NCBI RefSeq assembly: GCF_003473485.1
Contig: NC_053048.1
Coordinates: 52,015,755-52,079,754, forward strand
Direction of reading: 5' to 3'
Length of the DNA: 64,000 nucleotides
Source of the DNA: Medicago truncatula
Taxonomy: Eukaryota; Streptophyta; Magnoliopsida; Fabales; Fabaceae
In this document: one piece after another, positions 1 through 11,300 of the stretch
Position numbering within the stretch: the first letter of the stretch is position 1
Layout of the letters: every line of letters starts with the position of its first letter
Translations under genes and position numbers: made by a program
The notes under the pieces: model-generated
Seen by the model: the letters and a program-made list of their open reading frames with translations, nothing else
Databases searched by the model: none
Told to the model about the DNA's origin: nothing

Positions 1-157
1 GGTAGTTGAAACATAATTGGTACTACTACCTCATGCACAATTAATTCCATTTATTACATTCATGTGTTGATATACCATCTCCTTGTCACAAGTTTCGCAA
101 TTAAATCCATTCATGTGAATATTTAAAAGAGAAAAAATGGATGAAGAAAAATGCTTA

Positions 158-304
158 CACTCTCCGGTAACTTATATAAGCAAAAATCTATTTTCTAGAT
201 ACATTCAATTAATGATGTGTGTGACATATAATAAAGACCACATACATCATCAATTGAATGTGTCTAAAAAGTACATTTTTGCTTATATTAGTGACCGAAG
301 GGTG
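158..304. repeat. Stowaway-type MITE
   Basis: Terminal inverted repeats begin CACTCTCCGGTAACTTATAT and, on the other strand, CACCCTTCGGTCACTAATAT. TA lies on each side (156-157 and 305-306), as for Tc1/mariner MITEs. The short open frame across it is a by-product of the arms. Confidence 0.8.
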
Positions 305-306
305 TA

Positions 307-832
307 CGTAATTTTCCGCCCTTTCTAATGCACTAACTTTTAAAAATTATGTACGATGTTTTTTTATAATTTTTTTTGGTACAAATGAAATTTTAATTTT
401 AATTAAAAGTAAAAAATATAAATATTTTTTGCTTTCATATTATAACAATTGAAACTAACCATGATTATCTATTTCAATGAAAACAACAATATAACAAAAA
501 AATATAATCTAAATTTTTATTTTTTTATTGACATCAACAACAATCTTTATTATAGAAAAAGTTGTTTAAGGGTATAATTGAGATAATAAAAAAGTAAGTA
601 TAGATACACTCATCTAGTTTGTTGCACTTTTTAAATGATAAATGAAAAAATTGGACATTTGTTGTGTTTGTTACACTTTTATTTTAATATTTAAATTTAT
701 TCTTATCTATTTATTACATGTATTATTTGTATTGAAAATTGAAGGTATTTTTGAAAAGAAAAGTTCAATCAAAAGAGCTGAAATGGATTGTTTTATTTAT
801 ATACCGTATAGAAGTATAGATATAGTATAGAT
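307..832 (-). mobile_element. Helitron-like fragment
   Basis: This stretch is the reverse-oriented relative of parts of 21774-22675. They share a 5' end reading TCTATACTATA and an internal segment around the 3' end, GTTAGTGCATTAGAAAGG. The 3' terminus is lost where the Stowaway element at 158-304 sits. No coding capacity is seen. Confidence 0.45.
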
Positions 833-1632
833 TTTTTTTAGAGAAGATATAGTATAAATATATCCATAGACCATAGTGCAACGCCATTCTCCCTCTCGAC
901 AACGCCCAATTAAGAAGAGTATTATAAGTCTAAGCATATCAACTTACAATCCCTATCAACTAACTAACAATGATTAAATAACTCAACCTTCACCAGCCAC
1001 CTGCATTTTTGCATGGCTGCATTTTGCATATCATACCAACTATTTGTTGTATTTATATGATTTATAGGTAAATTGAAAAGAAATTGATAAAGTAACGTTT
1101 TATTGTGATCGAGAGCATAACTAAGTTGATTGAGATATTGCACTGCATATATATGAATTGAAGTTCAATTCTCAAATTCTTCATTACATGCTAATTCTAA
1201 ATAGAAGCAATAATTAAGTGTCGCCCGTGGATTTGCATGTTGCAACAGCTTGATTGGGTTAAATATCGTACGAAAAAAAGTGAAATAAAAATTTCCATTT
1301 TATTGCAGTGTCACTATCATGAAACCAGACCCCGTCATCTTAAACCAGAAATGGAAATTCCTACCCACGAAATTGAACAAACACTTACCAAGTTAGAAAC
1401 CAACCCATCATTACAACTTCTTCTAGAGTTTGAAGGTAGAATCATTGAGTGGCGCCGGTTTAAATGCTTCTATTTGTGGGCTACCAACTTCATTTTCACG
1501 TTAACTTAATATTATTGATCTCAACAAAGGTCCCTCTTTAAAGATTCCATCTTTATCACAACAATATTGAGATAAAAAGTTCAATATTTTAAAGATTAAA
1601 AAAGAGGTTTTATTTAAGTTTAAATTAGTGTA
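833..1632. other. intergenic, no gene recognised
   Basis: This is AT-rich sequence. A 90-codon frame at 1237-1509 (+) begins MLQQLDWVKYRTKK and resembles nothing I recognise. It has no splice or family signature, so I do not call it a gene. Confidence 0.4.
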
Positions 1633-1775
1633 CACCCTCCAGTCACTATTATAAACAAAACTTTACATTTTAAATTCATTCAATTAATAATTTTATAGTC
1701 TTTATTATATATCACATACACCATTTAATGAATGAATCTAAAATGCAAAGTTTTACTTATAATAATGACGGAGTG
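1633..1775. repeat. Stowaway-type MITE
   Basis: The ends are CACCCTCCAGTCACTATTAT and, in reverse, CACTCCGTCATTATTATAAG. Both are flanked by TA (1631-1632 and 1776-1777). Confidence 0.75.
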
Positions 1776-1989
1776 TATGAATCTATGTCAAAATAGTTTA
1801 AATGCAACAATAAAAAATATAATTTTTTTAAATTAAATAAAACCTTTTTTTTATTAAAAAATTTCAAGATTCTTTTTGACAGGTATGATTAAAAAAAAAT
1901 TATCCGTGTCAAATAGGAATAAAAAGTTTGATTTTGATAAAAAAAATATTATTAAATAAAAAGTGTAATATAAATTGGTAATAGTATAA

Positions 1990-2096
1990 ATTTTTAGCAC
2001 TTTGTTATTGTAATATTTTTGGTCGTTTCTCCTTTGCACACCTTGTGCGGGGCAAACCATAATTATTAATATATTCCATTGTTTGTTAAAAAAAAA
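1990..2096 (+). mobile_element. LINE 3' tail fragment
   Basis: The segment reading TTTGCACACCTTGTGCGGGG and ending in a run of A (2088-2097) matches the tail of the LINE fragment at 22735-23375 (TTTGCACATCTTGTGCGAGA, then poly-A). Only the 3' end is present. Confidence 0.5.
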
Positions 2097-3245
2097 AAGT
2101 TAATATAAATTACTGTTAGTGATTTAAAAATATCGTAGCAATATGACTTTGGTCAGCAAAATCGTAACAAAATCCAATCCTTCATATTGTAAATTTTTTG
2201 ACTTGACTCTATAATAATCTAAACTTCGATCTTATTTGTGTAATATTCTGCAACAGGAGATCTTTAAAATACGATTTTTTAGAGGGTTTTTGGTTTTTTT
2301 ATTGAAGATATCAACACCTGGTTTCTAACGAAACAACTTTGATCAATAGTTATTTAACAACCAAAACCGTCTAAATCATTTATTTATTTTTTAAAACTTC
2401 TAAATTCTACGTACATAGTTTTGTTTATATAAATGAAGTATCATACTCTTGGAGCTGGACATGACCACATAGATGGCAAAGCTTACCTTCCAAAAATTTA
2501 CCGCATTTATCTCATTTTAATTGTCATTTTAACATTTTGTATATGTCTTAATTATTATTTTTTTATGTCCAAAGAGTTATGCATAGCAATGTTATGTCTC
2601 ATAGGACCATGAATGTTGTGTTTACGAAGATTGATTTTGCCATCCAAAAAGGTCTAGCGGCGCAGCTTATTGTCCGCTTGCCTCCTATTCATGTGTAAGT
2701 AATATCAATGTAAATATTATATGTAAAAAAAAAAATAGATACTCTTAAAAGGAAATTCCCAAAAAAATGCATCATTAATTATTATTTATTTGCTAAAATT
2801 TTCTAATTTATTGAACTTCATTCAAATTAACAGTTACTACTACTAATAATGGTGTTTTAATAAGTGATATTAATCTCACCGTTGAAATCAACTCGACTCA
2901 TCATTTTCTTAAGAACGGTGCACAACCCAAAAACGAAGGGAGTACTTAAAAATGCAAACAATATTACTGGCATTATACTTTTTTAAAAACGTTTGACTTA
3001 ATGTCCGCCGGTATTTATATATTTGTAAATCACAAATTATCTACCTGACATATACAAATCACAATCCATAAAAAATTAATTTTTTTTAGAATAACTAATA
3101 TCTAATTTAATCATAACTAATTTACGATCTATCGCATGTGCACAGAATGATGATCCTAATTTCTTGCTAATAAGAGTGAAAATATGCAAATGACAAACTA
3201 TGCGATGAGAAAGTTTCTCAATATGCACTTCATTTTCGCTTCGAT
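2097..3245. other. intergenic, no gene recognised
   Basis: AT-rich. A short coding-like stretch at 2597-2697 (+) reads MSHRTMNVVFTKIDFAIQKG and onward to a stop. I do not recognise it and see no surrounding gene structure. Confidence 0.35.
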
Positions 3246-3346
3246 TAGATCGTAACTCTCAATTAGCTGTTTTTGTCTGTATTGGATTGTAACTCTCAAT
3301 CAGCTGTTTTGTCTGTAGAATCCTATCGAGTTGTAACTCTCGACAA
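3246..3346. repeat. short tandem repeat, about 45-bp unit
   Basis: Three imperfect units share GTAACTCTCAATTAGCTGTT / GTAACTCTCAATCAGCTGTT / GTAACTCTCGAC. It lies about 190 bp before the NFU1 start codon, so it could be in the promoter or the leader. Confidence 0.6.
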
Positions 3347-3530
3347 TTTTAAACCAAGTGAGCTATTTTAAGGTGTTTACTGAGCAATCATCATGCAATG
3401 AACCAATAACCGGGCCAGCCCAAACAAGTAAATAGATAACCCAAAGCCCAAAGCAAGGACTCAAAAAAAAAAAAAAGTATCTTATAATTCGCGGTGCTCG
3501 TTACGCACCATAACTCAGGAAGCTCCATCA

Positions 3531-5026
3531 ATGGCGACTCTAACTCCAATTTGTTCAATACCAACGAAACTGAATTTGAATATCCAACAAAAACAACACA
3601 ATCTCAATTTCCCACTTTTCAATTTCAAAATTGCAAAGCAAAATTCAAGAACTTCAACCACAGTAATCCGTTCATCCTCTACCGCTAACCAGAACCAGTC
3701 TTCTCCGGGATTATACTCCGCCCAGAAATTCGAACTCACCGCTTCAAACGTCGATCTCGTTCTCGAAGATGTTCGCCCTTACCTCATCTCTGACGGAGGA
3801 AACGTCGATGTTGTATCCGTTGAAAACGGCGTCGTTTCTCTTAAGCTACAAGGTGCATGTGAAAGTTGTCCTAGCTCAACCACAACCATGAAAATGGGAA
3901 TCGAACGCGTTCTTAAGGAGAAATTTGGAGATTCCATTGAAGATATTGTGCAAGTGTTTGATGATGATCAAGCAAGGGAAACAACGGTTGAGGTCAGTGA
4001 TTTTCCCCTTACTTTTTGCATTTATTATTATTAGTCTTTTATGGTTGTTAATGATTGGATATTAATTTTAATTAGTCTTATAGAAGTAGTTAGAAGTTTG
4101 GCGTGATTAGTTGTTGGTAGTTAGTTAATTAGTTACATCACATGAAGTGACCAACTTCTTCGTACTATCAATTTCAAAATCAATCGTTACTTGGCCTGTT
4201 TGGATAAATAACTTATTTGCAGTTTATAGCACAAGCAATTATTATGATAAACGTGTGCCTATATGCTTGCATAAACTATTTTTATAGCAAAAGATAAAAT
4301 AAAGTTAAATTGTATTTGCATATACTTACTATAAATGTTTTTATAAGGCTATACTGGAGAACTTATAAGAATAAGTTGTATAAAGCTTATGAAAATTGTC
4401 GTAAAGCTCAAATAAGCCAATCCAAATAGGCTTTAAGTGTATATTTGGTTTCACTTCTAAAAGGGCCAAAATTGATTCTAGAGGTGTAGAATTGATTTTG
4501 ACATGTTTGGTTACTCTCTAGTATAATTGATTTTGACATGTTTGGTTGCTCTCGAATAGAATTGATTTTGCCTTCAGAATTGATTCTACTTGAAGCTAAA
4601 AATTGGAGGCTTTGATTATAGAATTGATCTTAGCACTCAAATTTATTATTCAACTCACTTTTACATAAATATATCAAAACATCAATCGGTTTACCTTCAA
4701 CTCACTCACAATCAATTTATGTCAATGCAAAACCAATAACATACACTGATTCTAATTAATATTCAATTTATCTAATATGCATAGAAATGAAATGAAAATG
4801 ATGAATGTTAGTTGATGTTTGGGTGTGGGTTTTTTAGGCGGTGAATAATCATCTAGAGATATTGAGACCGGCAATTAAAAATTATGGAGGTAGTGTGCAA
4901 GTGTTGTCTGTTGAAGGTGGTGACTGTGTTGTGGAATATGTTGGACCTGAGTCCATTGGATCAGGTGTTAAAGCTGCGATCAAGGAGAAGTTTCCAGATA
5001 TTCTCAATGTTACCTTCTCTACCTAG
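3531..5026 (+). CDS. NFU1: NifU-like protein 1, chloroplastic (Fe-S scaffold)
   Basis: There are two exons, 3531-3992 and 4838-5026, joined at a phase-0 intron (donor GAG|GTCAGT, acceptor TTTTTAG|GCG). They give 216 residues. Residues 1 to about 60 are Ser/Thr/Asn-rich without acidic residues, like a plastid transit peptide. Residues about 70-150 form the NFU domain with the cluster-binding pair Cys110-x-x-Cys113 (GACESC). The second exon encodes a second NFU-like domain without CxxC, as is usual in plastid NFU1-3. The family carries newly made Fe-S clusters to plastid apoproteins, for example of photosystem I. The wording ISDGGNVDVVSVENGVVSLK and the C-terminal GPESIG are closest to Arabidopsis NFU1 (At4g01940) as I remember it. 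The intron carries a MITE (4193-4433). No upstream in-frame ATG competes for the start. Confidence 0.93.
4193..4433. repeat. hAT-like MITE in the NFU1 intron
   Basis: The ends are GGCCTGTTTGGAT and the inverted ATCCAAATAGGC. The interior, with repeated AAGCTTAT and AATAAGTTGT words, is related to the element at about 19640-19922 in an SWC4 intron. Confidence 0.65.
4440..4640. repeat. MITE-like AATTGATTTTGACATGTTTG repeats
   Basis: Two direct copies of ATTGATTTTGACATGTTTGG lie at about 4491-4555, followed by further GAATTGATT words. It resembles a common legume MITE, but the ends are not resolved. Confidence 0.35.
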
Positions 5027-5604
5027 GTAGTAATTCAATGCAATGCATCCTCATTCTTCATTGCAATTTTGTACTGTCTTTGCAAACTAGTTAATTAAAA
5101 TATGATCACTCCTTCCTTCTGAATATACTTGGATATGTATGTATAACATAAGACCCATCATTTGATAGGACTTTAATACGTATCATGTAATTACAACTCA
5201 GTTACCATTGTTTTTATAATTGTGTATCTCAGTCTATCAATATTCAACATTACAATACTTCAAATGCATTTTTATTTTCAATTTAGACTGTTTTCTCTCT
5301 TCCTCTCTGTTTTGGCCTGCCATGGTTTTATTTTTTCTTTAGTACAATTCTTGGAAACATGAAGAAGGAAATATATGAACCAAGAAATGAAATGTAAACA
5401 GGCTAGATGATTGCAGATACCTTGAAAGTTTCTAATATAATAAGATGCAACTGAGAAGGTTATAGTAGATAATAAAAGTTGGAGGTTATTTGTAAATTTA
5501 TTTTATATTGCCATCTATGAATATGTATATATGTCATAGGTGATGGATGAAAGTTTCATTTCTTTAGATGGAGGACTCATCTCTATACTGAACATTGATT
5601 TTTG

Positions 5605-5766
5605 AAAGCATTGAATAAGAAACATGAAGTTTTGCTCTACGGTCTGCGACTCCTCTCAGCTCAGCACAGCAGCTTACTCTCCAAGTTTCAAATTTGAATG
5701 CAGACCACAAGTTGAAAGTAATGCATCCCATAACGGAACGTCAGGCTCAAATGACATGTTCTTAAC
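5605..5766 (-). pseudogene. PPR gene fragment (partial duplicate of the 8571-10256 gene)
   Basis: The plus strand here aligns with 8677-8827, inside the 3' part of the PPR coding sequence. Shared words include TCTCCAAGTTTCAAATTTGA and AATGCA(G)ACCACAAG, at about 80 percent identity by eye. Only about 160 bp is present, corresponding to the end of the repeat tract and the start of the E region. It cannot encode a PPR protein. It lies about 2.9 kb from its source, in the same orientation. Confidence 0.75.
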
Positions 5767-5769
5767 TTA

Positions 5770-8570
5770 TTTTACCACGAAACTAAGGCAATCAAATTTA
5801 TACTCCAGGCAACATCGTATCAATAATTCAAATCAACTATATAAGAAATACAACGAGTAGCTTAGAAGCGAACAAAAATGAAATCTGGTAATAAAATATG
5901 GTTTGCACTTTTCTCATAAACTAAAATATCAAACACTTCACTAATACCGTGCATCGTATAAATTTATGACAACAATGTTATCACAAATTTGATAGCACGA
6001 ACGAAATTTAAAATAATACAGGGAGGTCAAATATTCTCAAGTGGCGTTGCTCATTCCTTGCTAGTAGTTCATGGCCAATCAATTTTCTTAAGATAACTTA
6101 AAATGCTAGATTATGTTCTTCTCGGCACCATGTCTTACATTTGTTCCTATTGTTATAAATGTGAGGAGGAAAAAAAGAGCTGTATATTACTGTGTTTTTT
6201 ATGGTGAACTGTACAACTTTCAACATATTAACAATTGAAGCTTGGCATTTGCAAATCATGACATATTTCATATTTCTTTTTTTAGAAGTAATTTATATTA
6301 GATCAAACATGATACTACTACTACTACTCTCCAAGCACCTTACGTGCTGCAAAACTGAAGTAAGTTAACTGGGCAATTAGGCACATAAATGTAAAAAATA
6401 ACTTAGCTTAGACAAGTGCTGCAAGTGATGCTACCCGAAAAGATGGAGGAAAGTATTCTATATACTCGGCCTTCATAGTACAAAATTCATAAAACATGAA
6501 ACCTTTTACGTTGAACATAAATATATATCGCTAATTGGAAGAAACAGTCTGGTTGAAAGATGACTCATATTGATGTACAAAATAATCAAGTTGAAAGGAA
6601 GATTAGTCCAGGAAGCGGTGCTGCTTCGATGTCGACCGTGTGACAGAAAAAGACTTAATCATAGAACTATCAGAGTCAGAGATGTGATTGTGATGGTAAC
6701 TCCAGGTCAAAGTGCCGGGTTCAGTGAGTCCGGGTGGTGGCACTTGGTCCAACGATTATCAGAAGTGGAGGTACTCCGCTTCAGTGATTTAGGTTTCGTC
6801 CCCTATAAAAAGGAGAAACAGGATCACATACCACCGTTTAGTATCTTTCAAGTTTGTAGGGGGAATATTGTGAGTTACTGAATCCAACAATTTCAATGGT
6901 TCAGAATTGGTGGAAGCTATTTGACTTGCACCTAGTCTCAGCAATCATGATCATATATTGAACTTATCATTGATAGAAAACATGAAGAATAAATACTAAA
7001 ATTGATAGAACCTTTGTATTTTTGTAAGAGACCAATTTTGTCGACGAAAAATTAAAATACCAATATGATTCCTTGGAATATCAAATGTTGGTCAAATGAG
7101 TTCTTATAGGGATATCTTAGTCCCTAGTTAGTGGCAAACGAAGTTCATATCAGGTAAAAGAGATTCTTATTCTAAAAATTGTTAATGGGTAAAGTGACTA
7201 AATTTGTTCCCTTGCATTGAAAGGAAAATGAAAATTCCCACTAACCAAACATGTGTTTAAAATAAGTGGAAAAAGGACCAAAGAGAAAATCCTTATTCTG
7301 CAAATTGTAAAGAAGGTTATGTTTCATAAAAAGCACCTTACCATAAACACCGTAAGGCCAACAAGACGGAACGTATTTTAAAATAACAACAAAGCTCAAT
7401 TCCAAACCCAATCAAAGAACTCCCAGAGCAAGTTCATCTGAAATAGACAGTTAAAAACTTTCAACCTTACAATTAATCTACCTAGCTTGCATCGGTAAAT
7501 TCTGGCCTTCCAAAGAGTAAGGTAAAAAATTTGTCAAAAGAATAGTAAAAAAATCAGTGGTCCTCATATTTTCTTTTTATAGATAGCATACCAAAAATTA
7601 CTGACTTACTCATGTTGAATGCAAGACTAGCAAGGTGAAGAATGTGCAGGAGAATTTCACATTGTTTATACGATACAATTTTGACTTCACCCTTCAAAAT
7701 CTTGAGTGAAACTTATCATGAGCAAGCCCTTCCTACGTAATATGCAGAACAAATTTCTGTTCAAAATCTTGAGAGAACTTATCATGACCCCATATGGGAG
7801 CCTTTCACACTAAACTTGCTAAGGGAACTCTAAATTCCAGGACAGAGGGCCTTCTGAGAAATTAGATAGAAAAGACGAGAGACTAAATTCTCTTTGATAT
7901 TCATGGAGTCACCATATAAGGCATATGTAGCAGCTAGCCTTACTAAATAATTTATGCCAAATAACAGTGCAACAGAATTCATAACAAACTAGCTGAGTCG
8001 TACTCCTTCTAGAATCTGTTAAATCCAACCAAGTTATTTGTTGCTAAAACATAACAAGACCATACATTAAACTTGGAAAAACAAACATCATGACCAGTAT
8101 CCAATAATACTTGCACAAGTCACAACTGGTATATTACATGATTGAAGCCCCTTATAAATAACAAAATAATAAGCAATGACTCAAAAAGTAACTGAACAAA
8201 AAATAACCTTACAATTATTGATTGATTTAACTTCATTGGGAAACAAGGCAAGGGTCCAAGTAAGAAGTTATAGCTTAAAACAAATGAAGTAGCAACAACT
8301 TCTAAAATTCCATCTATATATGTCCAGATATATGAAAGGAAAAGATTACCCTGTATCATTTCTCTGTTGGCTTTGTCAGTAATTGCATATAAACACGATT
8401 TTCAGTTGCTTTACACATGTAGGCTTTGATATAATCATTACCATGCAGGGGAGAATTTTTAAAAGGATTTGAAGCAATCAGAATAAATTCTATTTTTGTC
8501 TTAATTGAATCCAGTTTGCTGAATTGCGCACAGTTTTTATCACCAGGCTGAACTTACAGAGAGACGGAGA
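5770..8570. other. intergenic; one unassigned GC-richer block
   Basis: This is mostly AT-rich spacer and includes the PPR 3' flank. At 6590-6870 a less AT-rich block contains a TATA-like CCCTATAAAAAG (6799-6810) and an open frame of 103 codons (6570-6881, +) starting MMYKIIKLKGRL. I recognise neither a protein nor a repeat family. No RNA gene is seen. Confidence 0.35.
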
Positions 8571-10256
8571 TCACTCAACCCAACTAATTGCCGTCTGTTT
8601 TTTTATTCCTCGCTCCTTCATTGTGTCCCTCAATTCATTTACACTGCTCCATACTCCTTTCTCACCTTGGATTTTTGAAAGTACCGAGTAAGAAACAGGA
8701 TGACTGCTCTCCAATCTGCGAATCCTCTCAGCAGCATACTCTCCAAGTTCCAAATTTGAATGCAGGCCACAAGCTGCAAGTAATGCTCCCCACAACACAA
8801 CATCAGGCTCAAATGGCATATTCTTGATTAAATTTTCTGCTTCATCAAATCTCCCTGCTCTTCCATACAGGTCCACCATGCAACTGTAATGCTCCATCTC
8901 TGCTTGTATTCCATACTTTGTTAACATATCCGTGAAGTGCTTTTCACCCTCTTCAACAAGACCAGCATGCACGCATGCCGACAACACATTCACAAATGTA
9001 ACTTCATCAGGGGTACCCACAACTTTCATCCTATCAAACTCCTCGAGTGCTCGTGTAGCTAGTCCATGGCTTGCATAACCTCCAATTATTGCATTCCAAG
9101 AAACCAAATTCTTATCCCTAATGGACTCAAAAACACCAAATGCTGCATCCATATCCCCACATTTTGCATACATATCAACGAGCGAGGTCAGCCAGATAAC
9201 ATCATTTGCTATGCCAGACTTGATGATACAGGGGTGAAGCTGCAGCCCCATTATAAGAGAGGAAGAACCTGCACATGCATCCAATACACTTGAAAATGTG
9301 AAATGATTGGGACGAGTTTCAGTCTTAAACATAAGAACAAAAAGCTTCAATGCATCCACAAATCTCTTGTTTTGCACATACCCACTAATCATTGCTGTCC
9401 AAGAAACCACATTCCTCTCACTCATATCATCAAAAACAGACCGCGCTTTGTTAACCTGCTTGTTCTTGACATAACCATTCACCAAAGTAGTCCAAGAAAT
9501 TATGTTTCTTTGAGGCATTTGATCAAAGGCAGTTTGAGCATCAACGAATTTTCCCAATTCCATATAACTAGAAACCAAAGCATTCCAAGATGTAACATCT
9601 TTCATCGATATATCATTGAACGCTCGACCTAAAGCTTCTTCCTCCTTTAAACCAGCATAAGCTCTGATCAAAGACGACCCAACAAACACATTCAAGTAGT
9701 GTCCCAAATGAAATGCCAAAGCATGAACTTGACGAACCAAAACATCCAACTCGGTACTAATAACCGCTCTGAGCAACGTCGAGATGGTGTAGTCATTGGG
9801 CACTACACCAGCTCTTCCCATTTGCAAGAAACATCTGTAGAGTCCCTCTGAGTTTCTAGTTCTCTGAAAACCAGAGAGCATGATGTTCCACGAAACTGCG
9901 TCTTTCAGAGGCATTTTATCAAACAGGTCGTGAACGGGTCCAATTTGATTGTGTTGCAAGTAAGCAGTCATAACCATGTTCCAGGAAACAATGTTGCATG
10001 ATAAAAGGTTTTCATCCAACAGTTTATGAGCTTGTTTAACGTTGTTGTTGTCAATGTAAGTGTTGATCATGTAGTTAAGTTGTGGTGTTGTGATTGTAAC
10101 AGTACACATGTTGCGGATCCACAATCTCTTCAGTACATGCATCCTAAGAATAAAATATTGGAAACACGCATGATACAACAAAAATATTGTTTGTTGTTTA
10201 AAATTGATCCTTGTAATCGCTAATCTTGGCAATTTACGCTTGCATTGTTTAATCAT
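8571..10256 (-). CDS. pentatricopeptide repeat protein, PLS class, E subgroup
   Basis: This is an uninterrupted frame of up to 561 codons. PPR proteins of this class bind organellar RNA one repeat per base, mostly in mitochondria or plastids. Visible repeats carry the motifs NIVSWNMVMTAY, DAVSWNIMLSGF, DVTSWNALVSSY, NIISWTTLVNGYV, NVVSWTAMISGYV and NLVSWNAIIGGYA, with L/S spacers between. They are followed by GVVEEGEKHF-like and PDVVLWGALLAACG segments and an E-type end, KERGIKKQTAISWVE. There is no DYW domain. The first 22 codons lie inside a MITE arm (10194-10256), so the native start is more likely Met39 (10142) or Met50 (10109); the residues after these are short and basic enough for a targeting sequence. 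A partial copy lies at 5605-5766. The RNA target cannot be read from the sequence by eye. Confidence 0.9.
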   Translation of the reverse strand: MIKQCKRKLPRLAITRINFKQQTIFLLYHACFQYFILRMHVLKRLWIRNMCTVTITTPQLNYMINTYIDNNNVKQAHKLLDENLLSCNIVSWNMVMTAYLQHNQIGPVHDLFDKMPLKDAVSWNIMLSGFQRTRNSEGLYRCFLQMGRAGVVPNDYTISTLLRAVISTELDVLVRQVHALAFHLGHYLNVFVGSSLIRAYAGLKEEEALGRAFNDISMKDVTSWNALVSSYMELGKFVDAQTAFDQMPQRNIISWTTLVNGYVKNKQVNKARSVFDDMSERNVVSWTAMISGYVQNKRFVDALKLFVLMFKTETRPNHFTFSSVLDACAGSSSLIMGLQLHPCIIKSGIANDVIWLTSLVDMYAKCGDMDAAFGVFESIRDKNLVSWNAIIGGYASHGLATRALEEFDRMKVVGTPDEVTFVNVLSACVHAGLVEEGEKHFTDMLTKYGIQAEMEHYSCMVDLYGRAGRFDEAENLIKNMPFEPDVVLWGALLAACGLHSNLELGEYAAERIRRLESSHPVSYSVLSKIQGEKGVWSSVNELRDTMKERGIKKQTAISWVE

Positions 10257-10557
10257 TTAAAATTTCGTCCATCTCCCCACTTAATCACTGCCAAGTCACT
10301 AATTTGATGTGGCAATCATTGTCACACATGAAATTCCAATTTTACCCCTGAGCTTTCAATTCTTTCTTCAATATTTTGTCCTCTTCTTAAAGGCAAAATT
10401 GGAATTTCATGTGTGGCAATGATTGCTACGTCATCAAATTAGTGACGTGGCAGACGTGGCAGTGATTAAGTGGGGAGAGAGACGAAATTTTAAATGATTA
10501 AACAATGCAAGGGTAAATTGCAAGGATTAGCGAATACATGAACCAATTTTTAAACGA
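10194..10557. repeat. foldback MITE at the PPR 5' end
   Basis: Two arms of about 160 bp (10194-10350 and 10386-10557) are inverted copies. Both contain GCATTGTTTAATCATTTAAA and CCCCACTTAATCACTGCCA-type words. The left arm overlaps the first codons of the longest PPR frame. Confidence 0.85.
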
Positions 10558-10676
10558 CCCCTAATTGCAAGGATGAAATACATATTTAAGCCTAAAAAAA
10601 ATAGAGCGCTATTGTTTTTAAGTTTTCTTTAAAGGTTTTTTAGTTATAAATTGATCTTTTACGTGATAAAATATAT

Positions 10677-11162
10677 GGTTAAATATGTTTTTGGTTCCTA
10701 TAAATATGTTAATTTTTCGTTTTAGTCCCTCTAAAATTTTCCTTCAACTTTTAGTCTCTATAAAATTTTCAATCTTCACTTTTTGTCCCTCTTTTAAAGT
10801 AAACTTATATGTAGAATTCATATTTTTTAATAAAAATTTCTAGAAAAATTCAAAATATTACAAGAATCACTCCAAAATAATTTTAGAATTTTTTAACAAA
10901 ACATGAATTTTTATATGTTTTACGGTTAACAATTCATATTTAATTTGTGTTTTGTTAAAAAAAATTAATTGTTTTTAAGAATTTTTTTAGAATATTATAC
11001 ATATTTATGCGCAATTTCATCAAAAAATACAAAAATTAAATTGAAAATAGGGACCAAAAGTAGTGATTGAAAATTTTATAAGGACTAAAAGTTGAAGGAA
11101 AATTTTAGAGGGACTAAAACGAAAAGTTGACATATTTATAGGGACCAAAAACATATTTAACC
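10677..11162. repeat. TIR element, GGTTAAATATGTTTTTGGT family
   Basis: Terminal arms of about 130 bp face each other, starting GGTTAAATATGTTTTTGGTT and ending in its complement. The same family recurs at 20528-21028 with nearly the same length and interior. Confidence 0.85.
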
Positions 11163-11197
11163 GTAAAATATATGCATTATTATTCTCTTTTTTTTAT

Positions 11198-11300
11198 CAG
11201 GTACCCTAATGGCTAGAATTCACCTTATAAGGTGAATAAGTGGGGTCTCCGAGGTTCGAACCCTGGCCTCTGCATATAATAATGCATTGTCCTACCAACT
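11198..11300 (-). repeat. tRNA-derived SINE-like fragment
   Basis: It contains a B-box-like GAGGTTCGAACCCTG and the tail TGCATTGTCCTACCAACT shared with the other SINE-like copies. No functional tRNA fold is apparent. Confidence 0.45.

Noticed and set aside
287-291. ATTAG as the 3' end of the Helitron-like copy at 307-832
   Set aside because: It lies inside the terminal repeat of the Stowaway element 158-304, which explains it fully.
3515-3739. Minus-strand frame over NFU1 exon 1
   Set aside because: It is a shadow of the real plus-strand exon and has no family similarity.
8588-10223. Plus-strand frames of 65-109 codons opposite the PPR gene
   Set aside because: Antisense shadows of the long PPR frame.
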